Below, piece after piece: positions 31,551-42,212 of a stretch of 64,000 nt of DNA. Made by a program: the position numbers and the translations under genes. Origin of the DNA: Voacanga thouarsii (Eukaryota > Streptophyta > Magnoliopsida > Gentianales > Apocynaceae). Each line of letters starts with the position of its first letter. Position 1 is the first letter of the stretch. The stretch is from assembly GCA_026120185.1 (NCBI GenBank), contig JANUWF010001481.1, forward strand, positions 186,001 to 250,000, in the 5' to 3' direction. Below the pieces are notes generated by a model. That model did not search any database. It was not told the DNA's origin and saw nothing but the letters and a program-made list of their open reading frames with translations.

Positions 31551-33339
31551 TGATGAGCTGTTTTGCATGCAATGGAAAAAGTATAACAAAGGCCACAAAT
31601 AATCAAGTTTTAAATTTAAAATGCTAATCACCCAAAGCACATAATATGATAAGTATACCCATTGCATAGTATAGGGAAGAGCAAGTATCAACTCCATAGA
31701 AACTTAGCAATTACCACTACTTTGCTCTAATCTCATTATCTAGCTAATTTAAATATAAAGATAAAGAAATAAAAAGTAACCATGCTAACCTAATAGGATA
31801 GAGAGTACATTAGACCCATTCAAGAAGAGTCACAAGGATCGTCAAGGAGAAAGAATACGAGAAATCCCAAGTACAAGAAGAAAAATTTCCAATTTAAAGA
31901 GTACATCACTACGTTCGTTAAATCCCAATTCGAGCATCGGTATGAGCTTTCAAGAATAAACCTCACTCTTTCTTGAGTTTTGAAATTCTTTTCCAAAGAC
32001 TCAATTAATTAGTATCTCTACCTCATCAACCTAACCCAATAAAGCATTACACTCACACATCACCTAAAAGGTACCTAGAACCCTAAGACCCCTTTCTCTA
32101 GGCACTATTGAAAATCCATTGACTACCATGTTCTAATCCTTCAACCTCTCTCTTGAGTTAATCAAATGAAAAAAAATATTAAACCAATTAATTTGGTGTT
32201 CAACTCCTAAACCTATCTCTCAAAATCATTAAGAGTGAACCAATTAATTGAATACATCAATCAATCTAATACAGCAATGTCCAATTAGTCAAATATAAGA
32301 ATAGGAATTCAATAAATCATAATAACAACTCAATATAAGAAGATAGATTAGGGTTCTTCCCTAAAATACATTTAAAATCATATAAACATCAATGTTATTA
32401 AATTATAACCCAAAGAAAAAAGAAAGAACTTCACTTCTAGATAAGATTTTGAACTCCTTCTTCCTTTGATTTCCTTCAACAACCTTTTCTTCTTCTCCCT
32501 TCTTCTCGTGGATCTTCCTATCCTTGAAGGATCTTTTGATCACCCTAAGGCATCTCTTAGTTGGTAGCCAAACAAGGATGCCCTTCAAGGGTTTATAATG
32601 GACTATATACAGTGTACAACCAAGAAAACTCAAGAAAAATGCAGAAAATGCAAAACAGCTAATTTCTACGCATGTAGGTAGCCCAGGGAAATTAAACTTC
32701 CTACCAGGGCAGCCTTCCCTAGGCTGCCAGGTAGTAACATTGGCATAGTAAGGAATGAGGCAAAAAAAAAAAAAAAAAAAAGTACTATGCATTTTTGTTC
32801 ACTAAGGCAACCAAGAGAACTTAAATTTCCCTAGGCTACCACCTAAGCTATGCATATATACATACACAAAAAAAAAATAGGTGTCCTAGGGAAGTCTAAG
32901 CTCCCTAGGCCACCAACTACTACACACATAGAAACATAAACAATTAAGTAGGCAGCCAAGGGAAGTTTAGCTTTCTTGGGCCGCCATCTATTATACATAT
33001 ATATTATACACTACAATGCTAGGCAGCCTGGGGAAGTTCCACTTCCCTTGGCTGCCATGCTTTTGCTCTAGGCTGCTTAGTTCATACTCTTGGCAGCCTA
33101 GGGAAGTACTACTTCTTCTGGACTACCTAGTGCTTGTGTGATTCTTCCACTGTTCTTCATTTCTCTTCCATTTTTGCTCCATTCTCGTTCTTTTCTTCGA
33201 TTTCATCTTTAATTTGTCTTTTCTATATTTCCTAGAAAAACAAGAAGAGAATGGTGAGGTGAGTGGTGATTTCAACAAGAATTTACTACAATTAAAGCAT
33301 AAAAATACTGGAAAATATGTATGTGATGAGCCCTCATCA
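31551..33339 (-). repeat. B 3' LTR
   Basis: 1789 bp, on the plus strand from TGATGAGCTG to CCCTCATCA. It aligns with 36309-39662 (less the solo LTR) and with the A LTR. Confidence 0.85.
32678..33130. repeat. Array of hairpin units in B 3' LTR
   Basis: At least six units in 450 bp have the plan GGCxGCCxAGGGAAGT-loop-ACTTCCCTxGGCxGCC. Positions: 32678-32730, 32802-32848, 32881-32914, 32950-32987, 33020-33060, 33092-33130. Each arm is 13-16 nt, with mostly compensated but not identical changes. Units are separated by A/T-rich spacers of 30-80 nt. Also present in the other B LTR and in A. Confidence 0.8.
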
Positions 33340-33353
33340 CACACCCCATACTT
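33340..33353 (-). other. B polypurine tract
   Basis: On the minus strand AGTATGGGGTGTG lies directly before the 3' LTR start TGATGAGGGC, following AAGCAAAGAGTTA. This is the usual Athila/Tat layout. Confidence 0.7.
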
Positions 33354-35021
33354 AACTCTTTGCTTGTCCTTAAGCAAACCACTCTTATTCACAAATAAAT
33401 AATTAACTAATGTACATATCAAGCATCCTTCATTTATTCACCACTTAACTACTGTACAGAATAAGAAAACCCATTATTTTATAAGGATAAAGAATAACTA
33501 ATTTACAAATACAATGTAAAATATTCTACATAGCATTCTAGGTGTGTCATCAGGAACAACTTAGCATATATGCAATAAGGTCAAAATGGTAAAGAGATTA
33601 TTTCTTCTTCCACTTTAGAATTCATCTTAACACCAATTCATCCAATTTAATCCCTGTATACCCTTATATTAAGCTAGACATAACCAAGAACCTTAAAGTG
33701 AAATTAAATAAGCTTATGCCAAATAAATGTGATTCACTCAATATCTCCAATCAAGAATTCAAACAAAGTGATTCATATGAGATAGGATTGAACAACTCCC
33801 TCAAGTCTCATGGCATTCCCTAAGCACTTACAACACAAATGATACAACACCATACAACAATACCTTACACTTTAGTACAACAATACAACAATACAATTCA
33901 ATTTGAATTGGCAAAGTAGGAGCCTCTCATTTTTCATCATTTTTCTTTCTACAAGAGAATGCTTTTATAATGATTTTAACTTAAATGCTATTTTTGCGTC
34001 CCTTGATTTTTTATTTTTTATTTTTGCTTTTTGCTTCTTTTTTTTAATCTTTTTCTTGCCGTTTATGTTCTTTTTCATCACATGTTGTTTTTCATTATAG
34101 GACAAGCCTTTTTGCATTCCTAGCGCCTTTTTTATCCTCACTTTAGTAGGTGCATTAAGCAATCTATCTCTTGCTTCCATTTGCCTTTTTATTGAAAAAT
34201 AAAATAAATAATTGAAATTTTCTATATTACAACATACAACACCAAATGAATGAATGAATGAACGAGATTAGCCATGAAACTAGAGATAAGCTTATGAGCC
34301 ACACTCTATATTTCATCACTAAGTTTTCATCCACTCTCAAATTAAGTTTCACGATATTTTCAAAGGCATAAACAAGATTAATTTACTTGTCCAAAATTTG
34401 TCAATGTCATGCCCAATATCTAAGTGTACATAAAAATAACTTTCATAGAAAAGGCTTAAGTAGAATCCCTAAGCAATAAAGATAAACAATAACTCCACCA
34501 AACTAGCACATAAAAACACACGCATACCAACAAGCCTTGAAAACTAACCCAATAATGTGAAAAAATTCGAAAACATTTTAATCAAAAAGCAAAAATAGGA
34601 AATTTAGCCAAAAGAGATAAGAAAATTACAAAATAAATGATACAAAATTGTAAAAAAAAATATTATTCAACCTCTCATCTACACTTAAATCAAACAATGT
34701 CCTCATTGGCCAAAAATCAAATAGAATAAGCATTTTTAATAGGACTAAAAGAAAAAGGGTAAAGAAATACTCCCCAAGCATCTTGAAGTTCAATGTGTCA
34801 GAGGGGGTAGAGGACAATGAATGTTGTCCAAAAGAAGAAAATCAACAATCCTACAAAAATAACGAAAACTACAACAGTATAACATGTCTAAAGAAATAGT
34901 AACATCAAGAATACAAAAATAATAGATAAAGAAGATAATTTAAAAGTAAATATAAATAAAAAGGATACTACGACTTGTACAAAAATTCATTAGTATCAGT
35001 ATTAATAACAAATAAATCATC

Positions 35022-35024
<3 letters not shown>

Positions 35025-35076
<52 letters not shown>
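35025..35076 (+). repeat. (TAA)n microsatellite
   Basis: About 17 TAA units. The corresponding site in A (about 9552-9571) has (AAC)n instead, so the array arose or changed after A and B separated. Confidence 0.95.
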
Positions 35077-35281
35077 CACAATATTATTAACAAGTCATAA
35101 AATTAACTAATATAAATAATACCAAAACATATGTTAGTATCAAGAATTATATTACTACTAAAACAACCAAGCCATAAAGTTAATGAACAACTCAACCTCT
35201 TCACTAAGGATACACTAATTCAATATCAATGATCATCTAATATACACGACAAAGCACCAACATCTCAAGCACAAGGTCTAG

Positions 35282-35283
<2 letters not shown>

Positions 35284-35322
<39 letters not shown>
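35284..35322 (+). repeat. (AC)n microsatellite
   Basis: About 19 AC units in the B body. The corresponding part of A has only a short CACACACC remnant (24043-24050), next to the G2 insertion site. Confidence 0.9.
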
Positions 35323-35324
<2 letters not shown>

Positions 35325-36113
35325 TAAACTCAATGAATGACAAGGAAAAATTGAAGAATCAAGGACTTAGTAGCTTATGCAAAAGTTTGTCACTACTACA
35401 ACCACCACTCACTTAGTATTTATAACCTGCCAATAGTAGAATGGTCTCCCAAACAATAATCAAAAGTCCACAAAAACATAATACCAACTCTACAAACCAA
35501 TCAACTCCTTAATTTATTCACCACTACTACAAATAAATTTCCAACCTCTATAATATACGGTACAATAGCAAACAAAACTACCAACACCATGATTTCATCC
35601 TCAATGTTCAAATTCTTAAAACTCCAACACCCATACAAAAATAATGAAACCAATCCTATTATACAACAATCAATCACTAATAACTATTACACAACAAGAT
35701 TTCTTCAACAATATAATAATATCCAATTACAACAACATCTTCATCCTATATATACACACAACAAAAATTACAAATTTCCCCAACAACAATAAGACAACAA
35801 AACCAAATGCAAAAGCAAAAATTAAATCTAAAGAATCTACTATATATACAATTTCCTAATATAGTAATATACAACAATAATAAAAATAATAATAGTACAA
35901 AAAACATAATGAAACAACACACTAGAACCTAATACAATTTATTTATCTCCATGACTAAAAATTTAAAAAAATTAAAACAACATATAAAAGGATATATACA
36001 AGTAAAGGTTAGTACTATACACACATAGATAAATAAATATTTACATCGTATTTACCAATATATATTCAAAGATAATTCATTAAGGTTTAAGTTTTTCATG
36101 ATATTGCAAATCC

Positions 36114-36309
36114 CCTGCAATGGTGCCGAAAACTTGATGTGTGTTATTGGCATGAGGGAAAAATGAAAGAATTATTAAACAAAGGAACACAAGTTTTTCC
36201 CCGGCAATGGCGCTAAAAACTTGATATGGGTTTTTGGAGCGAGGGAAAAAAGAAAGAATTATTCAACAAAGGAACACAGATTTTTCCTCAGCAACGATAC
36301 TAAAAACTT
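36114..36309 (-). repeat. Triplicated 87-bp PBS region of B
   Basis: The primer-site segment occurs three times at an 87-bp period, with starts near 36114, 36201 and 36288 (CCTGCAATGG, CCGGCAATGG, TCAGCAACGA). The middle copy, on the minus strand TAGCGCCATTGCCGGGG, is closest to the tRNA-Asp complement; the one next to the LTR is the most decayed. Confidence 0.8.
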
Positions 36310-39300
36310 GATGGGTGGTTTCACATACATTGGAAATAGTATAACAATAGCCACAAATAATCAAGTCTTAAATTTAAAATGCCAATTGATAAAACCACAT
36401 AATAAGGCAAGTATACCCATCGCATAATATAGGGAATAGCAAGTATCGAATCGACAAAAAAATAGCAATTACCACTACTTTGCACTTATCTCATTGTCTA
36501 GCCAATATAAATATAAAGATAAAGAAATAAAAAGTAACCATGCTAACCTAATACGATAGAGAGTACATCGGACCCACATAAGAAGAGTCACAAGGATCAT
36601 CGAGTAGTAAGAACACGGAAATGCCCATGCACAAGAAGAAATCCTCCCAAATCATGTCAAGTAAAGAGTACATCACTATGTTTATCAAATCCCAATGCGA
36701 GCACTGGTATGAATTTTCAAGAATAAACCACACACTCTCTCGAGTTATGAGATTTTTTCCAAAGGCTCAAGTAATTGGTATCTATACCTAATCAACCAAA
36801 CCTAAGAAAGCATTACACTCACACATCACTTAAAAGGTACCCGGAAGCACCAATAGCCCTATATCTAGGCACTATTAAAAACCCATTGACTACCATTCTA
36901 ATCCTTCAACCTCTCTCTCGAGTTAATCAAATGAAAACAAACATTGGACCAATTAATTTGGTGTTCAACTCCAAACCACAACTCTCAAAATCATTGAGAG
37001 TGAAGTAATTAATTGAATAAATCAATCAAGCGCAAACAATTAATCCAACATAATAATGCACAAGGAGTTAAATACAAGAATAAGAATTCAATAAATCATA
37101 ATAACAACTCAATACAAGAATATAGATTAGGGTTCATCCCTTGAATACTATTAAAATCATATAAACATCAACATTATTGAAGTATAATAAAAAGAAAAAG
37201 GAAGAACTTCAATTATAGATAAGATCTTGAACTCCTTCTTCCTTGTATTTCCTTCAATAGCCCATTCTTCTCCATAATATTCCCTTCTTTGAAGGATCTT
37301 CTGAGCTCCCTAAGGGATCTCTTGGTTCCTAGCCAACTAAGGATATCTTTTTATGGTTTATAATGGTCTGTATATAGTGTACAATGAAGAAAAACTCAAG
37401 AAAAATACAAAAAAAATGTGAAACCGCATGTTTTTGCCCTTGTGGATGGCCCAGGGAAGTAACTTCCCAAGGCGGCCCAGGGAATTTCAACTTCCTTGGG
37501 TGCCACCTAAAATCACTGGGGCACTAAAGAATGAGGTAGGCAATTGAGGGAAGTTCCACTTCTCTCTACTGCGACCTAAAAAAAAAACACTATACTTAAT
37601 TGTTCACCTAGGCGGCCAAGGGAACTTAAATTTCCTGAGGCCGCTACCTAAACTATAAATACATACATACACAAAAAATAAACAAGTGGCTTTGGGAAGT
37701 TTAAGCTGTTAAGGATATACTTTAGAGTCAATTTGTACTTCTACTATTGTCGTTATATTTTATATAATAATATGAGGTTTTTCTTTCCATGAATAGTTCA
37801 TTTTGTTTTATGGTCATCAAGTGCGTGACTTGATAGTAAAACCCTACAATAAATACAATAACTATTCCAAAACTGTCCCTGATTGATTATTATTCTTGGA
37901 ACAATAATAAATTAAGATTAGTATGTTTGTGACTTGATGGCTATGTTTTACTGGTCATGGATATTTGTGATATCAAGTCAAAACATAAATAAATGTTAGA
38001 GAGCATTGTATTGGACATGACCCAATGTGAGAGTACTTCATGGAACATGTCATAAGTACTTTCTAGCCACAATGATATTAAAAGTCCTTCGACCTGAATT
38101 CATTATTGTTTCCTACTTGCTAAATTCTATATTTTGACATTGTGTAAAGTTATCTTTAACTAGATGATAAATTAGACGACTATTGGATATAGAATAAACC
38201 AAGGAGAGGAATATGATTGATAGTAAAGGAATTTATCCCTCTCAATTATAGGAAAGATGTCCATGGGCCCCTTGATAAGTTAGACTATTAAAATGCATAG
38301 CCGTGTTCAAACATATCAATTTGAGATATTGATATCATTTGTTTGAACAGTCTACTATGAGATCAAGAAATAATTGATTAAGCTTAATAAGGATGACATG
38401 CCCCGTGCCTTATTCTTAATCTGGATATCGTGTGACAAAAGGACTAAATATAAAGTTATGGTTTGGTTCAAAGAGATCACTAATCTTTATTTAACCTGGA
38501 TAGTTGTAATGTTTTGCTAGAAACCGCTTATAACTTGTGGGCCATTTAAATATGATTTGGGCACACTGCCAATGTTAAATGAACATATAGGGTCACATAA
38601 CAAGCGAACTCGTTAGGTTATTTTTTAGTAACCAGGTTCAATGAATCTAGAAATATGTCTATGTTAATCGAACCTAGAAAGTTGACCAAATACAATGAAT
38701 CTGGAACTATGTCCACATTGGATGTATCTAGATGATGTCCAGATTGTAAGAATTTGATTCGGTAAATTAATTAGTTAAATTACCAAGATAATGGCAGAAT
38801 CTTATCATATTAGTTTTAATTTAATTTGAATTTAAATTAAAATATGATAAGATGTTATCAGAGTTGGACTCCAAGAGGTTCGGAGGGTTTTAAAAGAAAA
38901 CCCTAGTCGTCTTCTAAAAGGGGTACTCTGTTAAGAAAAATATTCGTGCCTCCATTCACCAAAAAAGTTTAAGCCTCTCAAACCCTAGGCGCTAACACTT
39001 CCGGGGTAACGAGTTAGTTAGCCGTGTACATCCGATAGAAGGCATTCGCGCATTGCAGCGTCTAGTGATCATTCAAGTTGCACGTATGATAGCAAAACTA
39101 AGATCTAATGATCTTGATTATGCCGAACAGAGGTAATTCTATAATCCCTAGATCATTTTAATCATTTAGCTTGGGTCCTCGGAAGGGGTTTGAGGAAGTT
39201 TTTCGCATTTAGGAGTCCACAAATCCCAACATAAGCTTCCTCGGCCACCAACTACTACACACATATAAACATATACAATTAACTAGGCAGCCAAGGGAAG

Positions 39301-39662
39301 TTTAACTTCCCTGGGCCACCATCTATTATACATATATATTACACTATAATGCTAGGCAGCCACACTACCCTTAGCCGCCATGCTCTTGCTCTAAGCTGCT
39401 TGGTTCATGCTCTTGGTGGCCTAGGGACGTAGTACTTCCACTAGGCTGCCTAGTGCTTGTGTAATTCTTCCATTGTTCTTTATTTCTCTTCCATTTTTAC
39501 TCCATTCTCTTTCCTTTCTTCAATTTTGTCTTCAATTGGTCTTTTCTATATTTTCTACAAAAACAAGATGAGAATGGTGTGGTAAGTGGTGATTTCTACA
39601 AGGATTTACTACAATTAAAGCATAAAAATACTAGAAAATATGTATGTGATAAGCCCTCATTA
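36309..39662 (-). repeat. B 5' LTR, split by a solo LTR
   Basis: About 1.82 kb without the insert. Plus-strand start TGATGGGTGGTTTC, end CCCTCATTA (the terminal dinucleotide has decayed). It contains the same hairpin array as its partner (37443-37510, 37536-37580, 37608-37650, the split unit 37686-37706 plus 39232-39250, 39283-39330, 39350-39385, 39415-39452). Confidence 0.85.
37707..39231 (+). repeat. Solo LTR, 1.5 kb, Copia type, in a hairpin loop of B
   Basis: Starts TGTTAAGGATATAC and ends AAATCCCAACA; 1525 bp with a perfect TSD TAAGC (37702-37706 and 39232-39236). No PBS, PPT or coding sequence. The termini and the CATTTAGGAGTCCACAAATC end are of Copia style (inference). Strand is arbitrary: no internal signal fixes it beyond the terminal sequence. 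Confidence 0.92.
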
Positions 39663-39667
39663 GCTAT

Positions 39668-42212
39668 AGAATAAAAGCCAAGTTTGACAATCACTAAATT
39701 CTTGGAGTGTTTTTGAAGGCTTAAAAATAGGTGTTCAATCAAATTACCTAAACTTGAGTATGCCAGAATAGCTGTAGGACAGATGTATCCTCAATTGAAG
39801 AAGGCCTTGATCTTGCAGGACTTTTCAGATTTATCCCACCTCATTTCTTATATAGCTCGACTAGAAGAATTTATCAAATAAAAAGAAAGAAAGTGGGCAG
39901 TAAGGTTTACCAAAGGATAAACAATGATTTTAGTGGGAGATAACTTGCCCGACCCTAAGGAAGAACCAGAAAATGAAATTCTAGCGGCTAAATTAGTTGC
40001 TGGCAAGGTCTATGTCTGCTTTGCTTTAAGGCCAGCCAAGGGGTAAGGAGACAATCGGGCCAAATAATAGGGAAATAAAGGTAATGAAAGATAATTACTT
40101 GGTTGATATCACTAAGGCTAATAAGATTTTTGACCACCTATTAAAGGACAGACAGACTAAACTACCCTAAGTCCAATAGATACTATTAGTGGATAAACTT
40201 AAGGGAGTTATCGTAGAAGGACAAAATAGTCTTGAAAATGTTCTTGAACCCTGCAAAGATGTCTTTAGGATAGAATCAAATAGAATTCTTAGGATTTATA
40301 ATTGGCAAAGGACAAATTAAGTTAATGGATCATATACATATACTTATACTACTAATAATTGTCTTGTCTTTAGGGTAGCAATACAAAAAGCCATTCAAGA
40401 TGGAAGATTGAAGTTTGCAGATAAGCCAATCATATAAGTACTAGTAGAATCAAACTCGTTCCCTGGGGCTAGAATAGATATAGTTGTTGTTCAAGAACAG
40501 TAGAAAACATGTGGTCCACAAGAGTAGAGAAAGAAGGGTGACCAGCCATTTGATTTGTGGGATCGATTATCCAAGAGAAAAACAGGCCATATAGAATATC
40601 ATATGTCTAATTTGAGAGAGGTTCTTAACTTGTGGAGGAGTACTCCATGCTTCAAAGTTGAGCTTGATGAGCAAGAACAACCTAACGAACCTAAACTGAG
40701 GAAAACTTGGGGGCAGAAGGTTGTGTGGCCAATAGGAGATGATACGACCTCTATTTCCAAGCGTTTTCACAACGATTGAGTATAAAAACCTCATTATTAA
40801 AATAGAAAGAGCTAAAAAGCATGCTAGATCAGGATCAACAAAAGCAAAAGGTTTCATTCCAGGTAAAAAGAGGACGAATGATGTTAACTGTCTCCCTACC
40901 AAATTTCCTAAATAGATGGTTATTCTACCTCAACCTGGCTAGTATGGTAAGATTCCCATTAAAATAGAGGTATTGCCTTTACCTGACCAATCAACACTAC
41001 TTTCTTACACCCAGAAAAGAAGAGAGCAAAGAAATAGCGAGATATAAGCTGCAAAAATAACTAGACAACCTAAACGGGGTTCTCAATATGGTGGTAGGAA
41101 TAGGCAACTCATTGAAGATGTGACTGTCTCTGAAAAGGTAGAGGTAGAGTGGTCAAAATTAGAGAAATGTGAGATATTCCTTTGAACCCAGCAAAAATGC
41201 AATTTCTGAAGCTAATCAAGAATATGCCTCACAACTTACGACCATTGTACATAAAATCTTATCTTAATGGGAGACTGATCAGTCGAGTATTCATTGATGG
41301 GGAAGCTATCTTGAATATCATGCCAATCGACACATTAAGGAAATTGGATAAGATAGTTGTTGATTTAATTTCAACTAATAAGCAAATGGCCCATTTTACA
41401 AAAGAGATAACATCAGCATTAGAAGTCCTCTTAGTAGAACTAACTATGAAAACAAGGACAAGTTCGACTGCGTTCTTCATAGTCAATGCTAAGTTTCCTA
41501 TTAACTCCTTTTGGATCGAGATTGAATCCACGTCAACTAATGTGTACTATCCACTTTACACTAAGTATTGATGTTTTGGGATGGAGACAAGGTGGAAAAT
41601 GTGTAGGCTGACTGGAACCCTTTAAGGTAGACATAAGGATATCATAAGTTATGTTCTACTCCTTATTATTTGAGCCACCCAAACTTACCAACAATGAGTG
41701 TATAGCTTACCTTGTGTTAAAAGAAGCATTCCACTTTGAGGAAGCAACCGATTTTAGGATTTCAGTAATAGACGTCTTTGATCGGCTAATACTCTATGTA
41801 GCAGAACAATTTATCGGCCCCCAAACAATGAAGCAATCGTGCAAAGAAGGTGGTGAGCAATTTCAGGACAAAAAATTCCTCAATTCCAAGAAATATACCT
41901 AGTTATTAAGCACAAGATCCACTAATGGATGTGAATCTTGGCATAACACAAGAGCCTAGATGCACTAAGCTGAGTACTCTGTTGGGTAAATTTTGACTAA
42001 CATTTGCTTATGGAACTAATTCGAAAGTTTAGAGACTGTTTTGCTTGGGACTATCATGAGACGCCAAGCCTAGACATATGTATTGCTGAGCATAAGCTAC
42101 AAGCTCAGCCAGGATTTAAACTGCACAAGCAGTTGAGTCGAATGTTCCAACTAGATACTATTCCAAGGATCAAGCAAGAGATCGAGCGGTTGTTGAAATA
42201 TGGCTTTATTGG
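39668..42212 (+). pseudogene. D gag C-terminus, nucleocapsid, protease, RT start
   Basis: Resumes D after B. LPKLEYARIAVGQMYPQLKKAL (about 39750) and LQDFSDLSHLISYIARLEE align with G2 Gag. The knuckle is degenerate near 40290 (YNWQ where G2 has YCKWH) and is followed by NNCLVF and IQKAIQDGRLKFADKP (40360-40430). Protease: LRPLYIKSYLNGRLISRVFID, with D-G-E in place of D-G-G at 41297-41305, then AILNIMPIDTLRKL. The block at 42010-42205 (CFAWDYHETPSLDICIAEHKL, LKYGFIG) leads into RT. Much more diverged than G2, with many indels. Confidence 0.82.

Larger units (their letters stand above)
33354..36113 (-). other. B body, non-coding
   Basis: About 2.75 kb without protein motifs. On the minus strand the segment at 34670-34715 has GGCCAATGAGGACATTGTTTG followed by TTAAGTG, the sequence usually found behind pol in Athila/Tat elements. 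It holds (TAA)n at 35025-35076 and (AC)n at 35284-35322. The few open frames are A/T-driven. Confidence 0.65.
31551..39662 (-). mobile_element. B: non-autonomous Athila/Tat-type LTR element (LARD-like)
   Basis: A complete minus-strand element of about 6.6 kb without its nested solo LTR. In minus orientation: 5' LTR 39662-36309, tRNA-Asp-type primer sites, a 3-kb non-coding body, a polypurine tract (33353-33340) and 3' LTR 33339-31551. The TSD is GCCAT (31546-31550) and GCTAT (39663-39667), one mismatch. It sits within D gag and splits the codons after DLLAI. No protein-coding block remains, so transposition must have relied on proteins from an autonomous Athila/Tat relative. Confidence 0.85.

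Noticed and set aside
32762..32780. Poly-A run as tail of a LINE or SINE
   Set aside because: No element body precedes it and no target duplication flanks it; it lies within the B LTR.
34981..35322. Clustered repeats (TAA)n and (AC)n as a possible CRISPR or satellite
   Set aside because: Simple microsatellites without spacers; eukaryotic context.
36775..37008. 77-codon plus frame in B LTR
   Set aside because: The homologous parts of A (25300-25560) and the other B LTR break it; LTR sequence, not a gene.
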